64,000 nt of DNA from an uncultured Bacteroidales bacterium (GTDB lineage: Bacteria > Bacteroidota > Bacteroidia > Bacteroidales > Muribaculaceae). The notes under the pieces are model-generated. The model saw only the letters and a list, made by a program, of their open reading frames with translations, did not search any database and was not told the origin of the DNA. Made by a program: the position numbers and the translations under genes. Numbering within the stretch: position 1 is the stretch's first letter; each line of letters begins with the position of its first letter. Of the stretch, positions 16,197-24,245 are shown piece after piece. Location: NCBI GenBank assembly GCA_949289215.1, contig CASENC010000048.1, positions 20,874-84,873 of the forward strand, written 5' to 3'.

Positions 16197-17038
16197 AAGT
16201 GAAACGAAATTTTTATCCCGGTGATGAGTGGCTGTATTTCAAGATATATGGCGGCATAAAGACTTGCGATGACTTGGTGTGCGGCAAATTATATTCGTTG
16301 ATGAATCGCCTAAAGCGTGAAGGATACGTAAGCCAATGGTTCTTTGTTCGTTATAGCGATCCTGACTTTCATATAAGGCTAAGGTTGCGGTTAGTTTCGG
16401 ATGACTCTTTCGGGAAAGTCGTGCGTGCGGTGAATAAGTTGTTAAGGCCGATGTGCGACAGTAGTGTATTGCACAAGTTTGTAATTGACACTTATTGCAG
16501 GGAAATTGAGCGATATGGCGAAAATGTTATGCAGTTGACAGAGGACTTGTTTTGCATCGATAGCGAGTGTGTATGTGCTGTTTTGCACAAAATGAGTGGA
16601 ATGTCGCCCGATTATAGGTGGATTTTGGCATTTGTTTCAGTTGATGGCTTTTTGTCGGCTTTAGGGCTTGGTGTGAATGAAAAATTAGAACTCATTAGCA
16701 AACTGTCTGCCTCTTACCGTGCAGAATTTGGCTATAATGAACACAATGGCAAACAACTTAATGATATGTATCGCAGCCGCCGTGATGTGATAGTGAAGGT
16801 GTTGCATGGTGTTGATAGTGCTTTTACGACGATTGTTCCATATTTCGAGCGGCGTAACTGGTTTGTCGCGTCAAAAACCAAAGGAAAGGTTGCTGCGCTG
16901 AATGTTGCATCAATAGTTCATATGATGATGAACAGACACTTTGCGAGCCAGAACCGTGTGAATGAATTGTTGTTATATGATTTTTTGAAACGGTTTTACC
17001 GTAGCGAAATAGCCCGTGGTGAGGTCGAGAAATGTTAG
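16193..17038 (+). CDS. Thiopeptide-type/LanB C-terminal elimination protein
   Basis: 281 residues resembling the SpaB_C/'thiopeptide-type bacteriocin biosynthesis' domain. WLYFKIYGGIKTCDDLV near the start, WFFVRYSDPDFHIRLRLR (about 49-66) and the C-terminal SIVHMMMNRHF are typical of the glutamate-elimination half of LanB. It would remove glutamate from glutamylated Ser/Thr, giving dehydro residues. Its ATG overlaps the preceding stop (ATGA), indicating translational coupling with the glutamylation protein. It is the last gene of the locus; no terminator, protease or transporter follows before the next promoter at 17098. Confidence 0.88.
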   Translation: MKVKRNFYPGDEWLYFKIYGGIKTCDDLVCGKLYSLMNRLKREGYVSQWFFVRYSDPDFHIRLRLRLVSDDSFGKVVRAVNKLLRPMCDSSVLHKFVIDTYCREIERYGENVMQLTEDLFCIDSECVCAVLHKMSGMSPDYRWILAFVSVDGFLSALGLGVNEKLELISKLSASYRAEFGYNEHNGKQLNDMYRSRRDVIVKVLHGVDSAFTTIVPYFERRNWFVASKTKGKVAALNVASIVHMMMNRHFASQNRVNELLLYDFLKRFYRSEIARGEVEKC

Positions 17039-17097
17039 AGGATTGTAAAAATGGGTAGAAGTCGGGGAAAATGGTGGATATATTGAACTAAAATCGA

Positions 17098-17105
17098 TAA
17101 CTTTG
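17098..17105 (+). promoter_or_regulatory. Promoter box TAACTTTG of the ABC-F gene
   Basis: TAACTTTG is a strong TAnnTTTG match. It would start a transcript near 17111 with an untranslated leader of about 75 nt. Confidence 0.6.
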
Positions 17106-17114
17106 TGCGATTTT

Positions 17115-17146
17115 TTATGTGGCGGTGTGCATATGCTGCCACATAA
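17115..17146 (+). promoter_or_regulatory. Leader hairpin in the ABC-F 5' untranslated region
   Basis: TTATGTGGC (17115-17123) pairs exactly with GCCACATAA (17138-17146) around a 14-nt loop that contains GCATATGC. No T run follows, so it is not an intrinsic terminator. It may stabilise the mRNA or regulate translation. Confidence 0.45.
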
Positions 17147-17186
17147 ATTGGTTGTGAAACTTAAGTCAAGCACTATTTTAGTATAG

Positions 17187-19151
17187 ATGATCTCGGTACA
17201 AAATCTATCGGTAGAGTTTAATTGCGTCCCATTGTTTTCAGGGGCGAGCTTTGTCATAAACAAGAAGGATAAGATTGCACTTGTGGGCAAGAACGGGGCC
17301 GGTAAGTCAACGATGTTGAAGATTATAGCAGGGTTACAGTCGCCAACCGGAGGAACTGTTGCAGTACCTGCCGACACGGTTATAGGTTATTTGCCACAGC
17401 AGATGGTGCTTGCCGACAGTACTACCGTGCGAGATGAAGTGAAGAAGGCATTTGACCGTATTTCCCAATTGCAGGCTGAAATAGATGCAGCCAATAATGA
17501 GATTGCATCCCGTACCGACTATGACAGCCCGGCATATGCAAAGCTGATAGAACACGTGACAATGCTTAATGAGCATCTTGCAATGGCAGGTGCCGAGAAT
17601 TGCGATGCCGAAATGGAAAAGACTTTGATCGGACTTGGATTTGAACGGAGCGACTTTGACCGACCAACATCGGAATTCAGCGGCGGTTGGCGTATGCGCA
17701 TAGAACTTGCCAAGTTGCTGTTGCGCCATCCCGATGTACTTTTGCTCGACGAGCCTACCAACCACCTTGACATAGAGTCGATTCAGTGGCTTGAAAATTT
17801 CCTCAAGACAAAGGCTAATGCCGTCATGCTGGTGTCGCACGACCGTGCGTTTATCGACAATATCACCAACCGTACCATAGAAATATCGTGTGGCAAGATA
17901 TATGACTACAATGTAAATTACTCGAAATTCGTGGAGCTGCGCAAGGAACGTGTGGAGCAGCAGACGCGGGCCTACCTGAACCAACAGAAACAGATACAAG
18001 ACACCGAGGACTTCATTGAGCGGTTCCGCTACAAGGCCACCAAGTCGGTGCAGGTGCAGAGCCGCATCAAGCAGCTTGCCAAGATTGAGCGTATAGAGAT
18101 AGATGAAGTTGACAATTCGCATATCAACTTGAAGTTCCCTCCCGCGCCGCGCTCGGGCGACTATCCTGTGATTGCCGACGGCGTGAGCAAAAGCTATGGC
18201 GACCACCTTGTGTTCAGTGGGGCGACGTTCACCATAAAACGTGGAGAAAAAGTAGCTTTCGTTGGCAAGAACGGCGAAGGAAAATCGACGCTTGTGAAGT
18301 GTATCATGGGAGAAATCCCGTTTGAGGGTACGCTCAAGATTGGCCATAATGTGAAAATCGGGTATTTTGCCCAAAATCAAGCGCAACTGCTTGATGGCGA
18401 ACTGACGGTGTTTGATACCATCGACCGTGTGGCCGTGGGCGACATTCGTACAAAAATCCGAGATTTGCTTGGTGCTTTCATGTTTGGCGGAGAAGCATCC
18501 GACAAGAAAGTGAAAGTGCTATCGGGCGGTGAGAAGACGCGGCTTGCAATGATAAAGTTGCTTCTTGAGCCTGTCAATTTGTTGATACTCGACGAGCCTA
18601 CCAACCACTTGGATATGCGCACCAAGGATATATTGAAGGCGGCGATAAAGGATTTTAACGGAACGGTGATTGTGGTGTCGCACGACCGTGAGTTCCTTGA
18701 CGGATTGGTAAGCAAGGTGTATGAATTCGGTGGCGGAAAGGTGAAGGAACACCTTGGTGGAATATATGATTTTCTTGAGGCAAAAAAGATTGAGTCGTTA
18801 CGGCAACTTGAAATATCGTCACCCGACAAGCCGGCTAATACATCAAAATTTCAATTGAAATCAAATGAAGAAGCACCTGTCGATGGTAAAAGTGCAGCTC
18901 GTAGAAGTTATTTTGAACAAAAAGAGCATGAACGCGAAGTGAAACGCAGGCAAAAACGCGTTGCCACTTGTGAGGCCGAAATAGGAGATATCGAGGGCCA
19001 GATAAAGGCTATAGAAGAACAAATGGCTGCCGGAGGGGAGTTGCCGGCAGATATATATGACCGCCATGCCGCGCTTAGCAAGAAACTCGAAAACGCCATG
19101 AGTGCGTGGGAGTTGGCATGCAACGAACTTGAAACCATAACAAACGAATGA
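17187..19151 (+). CDS. ABC-F family ATPase (Uup/EttA-like)
   Basis: 654 residues with two ABC domains and no membrane segments. Domain 1 has Walker A GKNGAGKST, signature FSGGW and LLLDEPTNHLD; domain 2 has GKNGEGKST, LSGGEKTRL and LILDEPTNHLD. The linker between them is charged (KATKSVQVQSRIKQL), and a C-terminal coiled coil of about 80 residues follows (EREVKRRQKRVATCEAEIG). These are ribosome- or DNA-associated translation factors. A housekeeping Uup-like role is most likely, although its place directly after a lanthipeptide locus also permits a resistance role. It has its own promoter and a leader with a hairpin. Confidence 0.9.
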   Translation: MISVQNLSVEFNCVPLFSGASFVINKKDKIALVGKNGAGKSTMLKIIAGLQSPTGGTVAVPADTVIGYLPQQMVLADSTTVRDEVKKAFDRISQLQAEIDAANNEIASRTDYDSPAYAKLIEHVTMLNEHLAMAGAENCDAEMEKTLIGLGFERSDFDRPTSEFSGGWRMRIELAKLLLRHPDVLLLDEPTNHLDIESIQWLENFLKTKANAVMLVSHDRAFIDNITNRTIEISCGKIYDYNVNYSKFVELRKERVEQQTRAYLNQQKQIQDTEDFIERFRYKATKSVQVQSRIKQLAKIERIEIDEVDNSHINLKFPPAPRSGDYPVIADGVSKSYGDHLVFSGATFTIKRGEKVAFVGKNGEGKSTLVKCIMGEIPFEGTLKIGHNVKIGYFAQNQAQLLDGELTVFDTIDRVAVGDIRTKIRDLLGAFMFGGEASDKKVKVLSGGEKTRLAMIKLLLEPVNLLILDEPTNHLDMRTKDILKAAIKDFNGTVIVVSHDREFLDGLVSKVYEFGGGKVKEHLGGIYDFLEAKKIESLRQLEISSPDKPANTSKFQLKSNEEAPVDGKSAARRSYFEQKEHEREVKRRQKRVATCEAEIGDIEGQIKAIEEQMAAGGELPADIYDRHAALSKKLENAMSAWELACNELETITNE

Positions 19152-19157
19152 TAAATA

Positions 19158-19165
19158 TATATTTG
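19158..19165 (+). promoter_or_regulatory. Promoter box TATATTTG of the M13 peptidase gene
   Basis: TATATTTG lies 17 bp before the ATG at 19182, in the 30-bp gap after the ABC-F gene. The -33 box is weak. Confidence 0.45.
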
Positions 19166-19181
19166 TTTTAATATATTAATA

Positions 19182-21206
19182 ATGAAAGTGTTAAAGTACA
19201 TTATTCCGGTATTGGCATTGACTATGACTACTAACAACATCAATGCAGAGGAGGTTAAAGGCGTTGATCGCGCAAACCTCGATGAAACAGTATCGCCAGG
19301 GCAGGATTTTTATGATTATGCCTGTGGCGGTTGGATGAAAAACAATCCGCTGCCTGCGCAGTATTCGCGTTTTGGCACTTTTGACCAACTTGCCGAGAAC
19401 AGCCGCGAGCAGGTGAAGTCGCTTGTGCAGCATTTAAGCGAGACCAAGCATGCAAATGGCTCGGTAGGCCAAAAGGTTGGCGACTTGTATGAAATGGGAA
19501 TGGACAGTGTGCGCCTTAATAATGAAGGTGCAACAGCCTTGCAAGCCGACATCGAGAAAATCAATGGCATGAAGCGAAACGAACTCATCGATGTTATTGC
19601 TTGGTTGCATAATGGTATTGCATCGCCTTTCTTCAGCACCGGCGTGATGGCCGATTTGAAGAATGCCGACCTTAATATAATGTATGTGGCACAAATTTCT
19701 GGAGGATTGGGTGACCGCGATTACTATCTTGAGAACGATGAGCACACAGTGAATATTCGTAACGAATATGTGAAGTATATCGAAAAAATATTCACACTTG
19801 CCGGTTTCAAGAAAAAGGACGCCAAGAAAGCTGCCAAGAATGTGCTGAAAATAGAAACTGCACTTGCCAATGCAGCCATGACTCGCGAAGAGTCGCGCAA
19901 CTATGCAATCCAGTACAATATTTACACTATCGACCAACTTAAAGCCGAATATCCCAATATTGACTGGATGGCTTATTTCACGGGTATAGGTCTGCCAAAT
20001 CTTGACCAAGTATGCCTTATGCAGCCAAAGTTCCTTGCCGAGGTCAATAATTTGATTGGCTCGTTGAGCGACCGTGAAATAAAGGATTATTTATTGTGCA
20101 AATATATTTCATCGGCGTCACCTTATTTGAGCGATGATTTCATTCAAGCCAATTTCGATATGTTCTCGCGTACGATGTCGGGCAAGAAAGAGATGCAACC
20201 TCGTTGGAAGCGAGCATTATCAGTACCCGACGGAATGCTTGGCGAAGCTGTTGGACAACTTTATGTGGAAAAATATTTCCCTGCCGAGTCGAAAGAGCGT
20301 ATGCTCAAGCTCGTGGGCAACTTGAAGAAAGCCCTTGCCGAACATATTGCAGGGCTCACTTGGATGAGCGATCAAACCAAGGTGAACGCACTTGTGAAGC
20401 TTAACAGCTTTACCGTAAAAATAGGTTATCCTGACAAGTGGAAAGATTATAGCGGTGTAACTGTTGATCCGACGAAGACTTATTGGGAAAATGTCAAAGG
20501 CATAAGTCTGTTCCTTGCACAAGATAATTATCAACGTTGGAACAAGCCCGTTGATCGTGATGAATGGGGCATGACTCCGCAAACCGTGAATGCATATTAC
20601 AATCCAACCACTAATGAAATATGTTTCCCGGCTGCCATTCTTCAAGCACCTTATTTCGATATGAATAATGATGATGCAAGCAACTATGGTGCAATAGGTG
20701 TGGTTATCGGTCACGAAATGACTCATGGATTTGACGATCAAGGTCGCAACTTTGATCAAAACGGAAATATGACCGACTGGTGGACTGCCGAAGATGCTGC
20801 AAAATTCAAAACTCTTGCCGACAAACTTGCCGGTCAGTTTGACGCCATTGTGGTTGCCGACGATGTACACGCAAACGGCCAATTTACACTTGGCGAAAAC
20901 ATAGCTGACCAAGGTGGTTTGCGCGTGGCTTACACCGCATTCAAGAAGACTGAACAAGGAAAGGGTGATGTGGAAATAGACGGTTTTACTCCCGACCAGC
21001 GTTTCTACTTGGCATACGCCAACGTTTGGGCTGCAAATATTACGAAAGAAGAGATTTTACGTCGTACCAAGATTGACCCGCACTCGATAGGCCGCTTGCG
21101 TGTAAATGCGACTTTGCGCAATATCGATACATTCTTCAATGCTTTTGGTATAAAAGCCGGAGACAATATGTTCCTCCCTGTTGAAGATAGAGTTGTGATT
21201 TGGTAA
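19182..21206 (+). CDS. M13 family metallopeptidase (PepO/neprilysin-like)
   Basis: 674 residues with a signal-like N-terminus (MKVLKYIIPVLALTMTTNN). The zinc site is HEMTH at 511-515 within VVIGHEMTHGFDDQGR, the third ligand lies in GENIADQGG, and a C-terminal substrate-binding stretch follows (IDPHSIGRLRVNATLRN). The NAYYNPTTNEICFPAAIL segment is also typical. The length matches bacterial M13 enzymes, which cleave small to medium peptides; the Bacteroidota forms are periplasmic or secreted. The first terminator copy follows the stop codon directly. Confidence 0.94.
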   Translation: MKVLKYIIPVLALTMTTNNINAEEVKGVDRANLDETVSPGQDFYDYACGGWMKNNPLPAQYSRFGTFDQLAENSREQVKSLVQHLSETKHANGSVGQKVGDLYEMGMDSVRLNNEGATALQADIEKINGMKRNELIDVIAWLHNGIASPFFSTGVMADLKNADLNIMYVAQISGGLGDRDYYLENDEHTVNIRNEYVKYIEKIFTLAGFKKKDAKKAAKNVLKIETALANAAMTREESRNYAIQYNIYTIDQLKAEYPNIDWMAYFTGIGLPNLDQVCLMQPKFLAEVNNLIGSLSDREIKDYLLCKYISSASPYLSDDFIQANFDMFSRTMSGKKEMQPRWKRALSVPDGMLGEAVGQLYVEKYFPAESKERMLKLVGNLKKALAEHIAGLTWMSDQTKVNALVKLNSFTVKIGYPDKWKDYSGVTVDPTKTYWENVKGISLFLAQDNYQRWNKPVDRDEWGMTPQTVNAYYNPTTNEICFPAAILQAPYFDMNNDDASNYGAIGVVIGHEMTHGFDDQGRNFDQNGNMTDWWTAEDAAKFKTLADKLAGQFDAIVVADDVHANGQFTLGENIADQGGLRVAYTAFKKTEQGKGDVEIDGFTPDQRFYLAYANVWAANITKEEILRRTKIDPHSIGRLRVNATLRNIDTFFNAFGIKAGDNMFLPVEDRVVIW

Positions 21207-21221
21207 AAAAAACAGTATATG

Positions 21222-21262
21222 AAAAAAAGTTGGCAATCGCTTATGTGGTTGCCAACTTTTTT
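21222..21262. terminator. Terminator, copy 1 of an exact 59-bp repeat
   Basis: Hairpin AGTTGGCAA/TTGCCAACT flanked by an A run and a T run, so usable on both strands. It is part of a 59-bp segment (21206-21264) repeated exactly at 21475-21533. Confidence 0.85.
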
Positions 21263-21264
21263 AT

Positions 21265-21474
21265 CCTGACTTCGTCATTGCGTCACCTATTTTAATGAAT
21301 GCAAATAGCTGAATTCATTGAGAATTGAATATTTGATAAAGCTCCTGTAGGGAGGTACGAGTCTCTAAAATTGAAAGAATTTTTGCGCGCCACCTTAAAT
21401 AGCCGAATTTGACTTTTTAAATATCTAATATTCAATAAATTATGAAAATTAACAAATATTTCGACGAAGTCAGG
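21265..21474. mobile_element. MITE-like 210-bp element between duplicated terminators
   Basis: The element begins CCTGACTTCGTC and ends GACGAAGTCAGG, perfect 12-bp terminal inverted repeats. Subterminal inverted repeats (21324-21338 with 21422-21436, 14 of 15 matching ATTGAATATTNGATA) add to the symmetry. It has no coding potential. It is flanked by exact 59-bp direct repeats (21206-21264 and 21475-21533), each containing the whole terminator. That is far longer than a normal target duplication. Either the insertion went with a local duplication, or the unit is a tandemly repeated cassette. No transposase is present in the window. Confidence 0.6.
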
Positions 21475-21533
21475 AAAAAAACAGTATATGAAAAAAAGTT
21501 GGCAATCGCTTATGTGGTTGCCAACTTTTTTAT
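21475..21533. repeat. Second copy of the exact 59-bp terminator repeat
   Basis: Identical to 21206-21264 with an offset of 269 bp. The hairpin is at 21491-21531 and here acts as the terminator of tatD on the minus strand (stop at 21563). Confidence 0.88.
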
Positions 21534-21562
21534 GCAATTAGGTTTTGGTAGAATTCGTATTT

Positions 21563-22333
21563 TCAGGCGTGTTTTAACCTGAAAAGTGTGCAGGCCGATT
21601 TGTCGGTTATTGCCGATACTTCTTCATCGGTTACACCAAGGTGGGTCGCTATGCAGGCAGCGATGTCGGGAATATAGCCGCTTTCGTTGCGGCGGCCGCG
21701 GTGTGGCACAGGTGCAAGATAAGGCGAGTCGGTTTCAAGTAAAATGCGGTCAAGTCCTATCTCGGGTAAAACGGCAGGCACTTGTGACCGCTTGAACGTA
21801 ACCACTCCGTTTATGCCGAAATAGAAATCGCCATAATGTCGAATACGCCGCACATCATCGATTGTACCACCAAAACTGTGAAACACACCTTGTGGCAATT
21901 GCTCAAATCGGTCAAATACTTGTAATACTTCGTCAAGCCCGTTACGGCAATGTATTATTATAGGTAAGTCACGTTCTAAAGCCCAACCTATTTGTTCGGC
22001 AAAAGCATCCATTTGTTCTGTGCGAAACGTCGTGTCCCAATACATATCGATGCCTATTTCACCAATTGCGACTATCGGCCGTTCTTCGATTCGGGCGGCT
22101 ATGGCATCAAGAGCCTGCTTGTAATCGTTACCGATTTCGGTAGGGTGCAATCCCATTGCTATAGATGTATAACATGGATATGCGTCATGAAGCTCATACA
22201 TCGGTTGGACAGTAGTCAAATCGACATTTGGCAACACTATGTGACTTATTCCGGCTGCCTGGGCGCGGGATACCACTTGGTCGCGGTCTTCGTCAAATTC
22301 GGGCAGGTAGATGTGCGAATGTGTGTCGATCAT
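21563..22333 (-). CDS. tatD: TatD family metal-dependent hydrolase
   Basis: 256 residues, TIM-barrel amidohydrolase. Metal ligands appear in MIDTHSHIYLPEFDEDR (HxH at the start), GEIGIDMYWD, IIHCRNG, FHSFGG and LLETDSPYLAP. TatD enzymes are 3'-5' nucleases or deoxyribonucleases in the cytosol. The start overlaps the last bases of the upstream polyprenyl synthase gene (ATGA-type overlap at 22330-22333), so the two are co-translated from one mRNA. The length is normal for the family. Confidence 0.93.
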   Translation of the reverse strand: MIDTHSHIYLPEFDEDRDQVVSRAQAAGISHIVLPNVDLTTVQPMYELHDAYPCYTSIAMGLHPTEIGNDYKQALDAIAARIEERPIVAIGEIGIDMYWDTTFRTEQMDAFAEQIGWALERDLPIIIHCRNGLDEVLQVFDRFEQLPQGVFHSFGGTIDDVRRIRHYGDFYFGINGVVTFKRSQVPAVLPEIGLDRILLETDSPYLAPVPHRGRRNESGYIPDIAACIATHLGVTDEEVSAITDKSACTLFRLKHA

Positions 22334-23307
22334 TTTTTGCGGCCTACAAGCATTGTTGCTAAATTACGGAAAGCCCGACGTGCATCGTCGTCCATAGGCA
22401 CATTTTCGAGCCATTCGAGTGATTGCCATGTATATTGGGCAATTACTTTTTCGGCTTTTTGTGCAATGCCAAGACGGTCATATATATTGCGTACTGCGGT
22501 AATCTTGTCGGCGCGGTGTGCAGGCTCGTTGTCGGCAAGCCAGCGCTTTAGTTCTATTGCATCATTGCCTGTAGCTTCGGTCATGGCATTTATGAGCATA
22601 TAAGTTTTTTTGTTGTTGGCAATGTCGCCACCAAGTTCTTTGCCAAAAGTGGCAGGGTCGCCATATACGTCAAGCAAGTCGTCTTGCAGTTGGAATGCAA
22701 GCCCAAGGTCGCACCCGTACCTGTATAGCGCATCGGTAGCTTTTTCATCGGCACCGCCTATTATCGCACCTATTTTGCAGGCGCAACCAAGCAATACGCT
22801 TGTTTTCAAGCGTATCATATCGATATATTCACATTCAGTAACATCATCGCGTTGCTCAAAGTCAACATCATATTGCTGTCCTTCATACACTTCCATTGCC
22901 GTGCGATTGAATGTGTCAAGCACTCGTGGAAGCACATCGGCCGATGTGCGTGTTATGAATTGTCCGGCCATTGTGAGCATGGCATCGCCCGAAAGTATTG
23001 CCGTGTTGTCGTTCCACTTCACATGAACTGTCGGGTGGCCGCGGCGCAAGTCGGCACGGTCCATTACATCGTCGTGCAGCAAAGTGAAATTATGATATAG
23101 TTCTATTCCCACTGCGGCATCAAGAGCTTTGTCACAGTTTCCTGCAAATGCGTCACACGCCATCAGTGCAAGTACCGGGCGCAGGCGTTTGCCCCCGAGC
23201 GACATGGTGTAGGCAATAGGTTCGTATAATCCGGCCGGTTGTGCGGGATAGTTGATGGCTGCTACAGCTCGGTTTGCCTTGTCAACATATTCTTCAAAAT
23301 TCAACAT
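22330..23307 (-). CDS. Polyprenyl (trans-isoprenyl) diphosphate synthase
   Basis: 325 residues. GGKRLRP (38-44) binds the isopentenyl diphosphate; the first Asp-rich motif is DDVMD (79-83) followed by RRG, and the second is DDLLD (209-213). It condenses isopentenyl diphosphate with allylic diphosphates in the cytosol to make chains such as farnesyl/geranylgeranyl or longer. The exact chain length cannot be read safely. It is the first gene of a pair with tatD. Confidence 0.92.
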   Translation of the reverse strand: MLNFEEYVDKANRAVAAINYPAQPAGLYEPIAYTMSLGGKRLRPVLALMACDAFAGNCDKALDAAVGIELYHNFTLLHDDVMDRADLRRGHPTVHVKWNDNTAILSGDAMLTMAGQFITRTSADVLPRVLDTFNRTAMEVYEGQQYDVDFEQRDDVTECEYIDMIRLKTSVLLGCACKIGAIIGGADEKATDALYRYGCDLGLAFQLQDDLLDVYGDPATFGKELGGDIANNKKTYMLINAMTEATGNDAIELKRWLADNEPAHRADKITAVRNIYDRLGIAQKAEKVIAQYTWQSLEWLENVPMDDDARRAFRNLATMLVGRKK

Positions 23308-23345
23308 AATTTTTTATTCGGATATTATTGGGTTATTACCATGGA

Positions 23346-23669
23346 TTAATGTTTGTGAGCGGTTGCGGCATTAAACAGCTCGCTTGCGAGCCTTGGGTTA
23401 TGCTGTTTCACATATCGGCGAAAAGCTGCATCGAATGTGTCGGCAGCAGCTGTGTCGCCCAGTAACATATATTCGCTTTGTACCGATTTCGCGTGTAATA
23501 CGCAGTCTTGCAGATGCATAAGCCCGACACTGTCACTTGCTACCACTTTAGCGGCTGCAATTTCGGCACGTTCACGGGCTTCGGCGGTTAATCTGCTTTC
23601 TTCTTCACCGGTGGCTCCGCAGCTCGTGAGGCAAATTGCTGCGATGAGCAACAGCATATGATGTTTCAT
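23346..23669 (-). CDS. Small predicted lipoprotein, function unknown
   Basis: 107 residues. Signal peptide with lipobox LTSC (Cys17) and then a Glu-rich helix, ending in AATAHKH. I recognise no family. The mature part is mostly helical and charged, and may be a periplasmic or outer-membrane-tethered accessory protein. A TAAATTTG box on the minus strand (23726-23719) lies 50 bp upstream, so it probably has its own promoter, separate from the polyprenyl synthase gene that follows 38 bp later. Confidence 0.65.
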   Translation of the reverse strand: MKHHMLLLIAAICLTSCGATGEEESRLTAEARERAEIAAAKVVASDSVGLMHLQDCVLHAKSVQSEYMLLGDTAAADTFDAAFRRYVKQHNPRLASELFNAATAHKH

Positions 23670-23718
23670 AAATCGATATTCTATATTTTAAATTTTTATT
23701 CCTGTTTCAAAGGTATTG

Positions 23719-23726
23719 CAAATTTA
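23719..23726 (-). promoter_or_regulatory. Promoter box TAAATTTG of the small lipoprotein
   Basis: Minus-strand TAAATTTG, exact TAnnTTTG, 50 bp before the ATG at 23669. Confidence 0.45.
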
Positions 23727-23825
23727 CGAAGTAATTACGACATAAAAAAAGGCACTTATGTGCCGCGTGGAGACGACCTAAACATTTTTTAAAGACAACT
23801 TTATGGTTTTACCACATTGATGCAC

Positions 23826-23833
23826 TAACTTTG
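23826..23833 (+). promoter_or_regulatory. Promoter box TAACTTTG of rsfS-ftsH
   Basis: TAACTTTG 28 bp before the rsfS ATG at 23862. Confidence 0.6.
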
Positions 23834-23861
23834 TACGATTAATTGGCACTAAAACAAATAT

Positions 23862-24221
23862 ATGACAGAACAAAAGCAATTATTGGACAGCATTATCGAA
23901 GGTATTCAAGAACGTAAAGGAAAGAAAATCACATTGGTTGACTTAAGTGGTATTGAGAATGTTGCTACACAGAATTTCATAATCTGCCAAGGCACATCGA
24001 CGATGCACGTTTCTTCCATAGCCGACAGCATAAGGGAATATGTAAGGGAAAAAACAGGCGACAAACCGTTTAACTATGACGGGTATGAAAGTTCGCAATG
24101 GATTGTAATCGACTATGGCACGATTTATGTTCATGTATTTTTACCTGAATATCGTGAACGATATAATTTGGAACAGTTGTGGAGCGACGCGCCGATAACC
24201 GAAGTTCCCGACCTTGACTAA
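23862..24221 (+). CDS. rsfS: Ribosome silencing factor
   Basis: 119 residues, the usual size. The family core is seen in ITLVDLSGIENVATQNFIIC, the GTSTMHVSSIADSI helix, GYESSQWIVIDYGTIYVHVF and LEQLWSDA near the C-terminus. RsfS (YbeB/Iojap) binds ribosomal protein uL14 and blocks subunit joining when nutrients are low. It is followed by ftsH at 24 bp, a pairing I recall as common in Bacteroidota, and has a TAACTTTG promoter. Confidence 0.95.
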   Translation: MTEQKQLLDSIIEGIQERKGKKITLVDLSGIENVATQNFIICQGTSTMHVSSIADSIREYVREKTGDKPFNYDGYESSQWIVIDYGTIYVHVFLPEYRERYNLEQLWSDAPITEVPDLD

Positions 24222-24245
24222 CAACGACATTCACCTATTTTAGAT

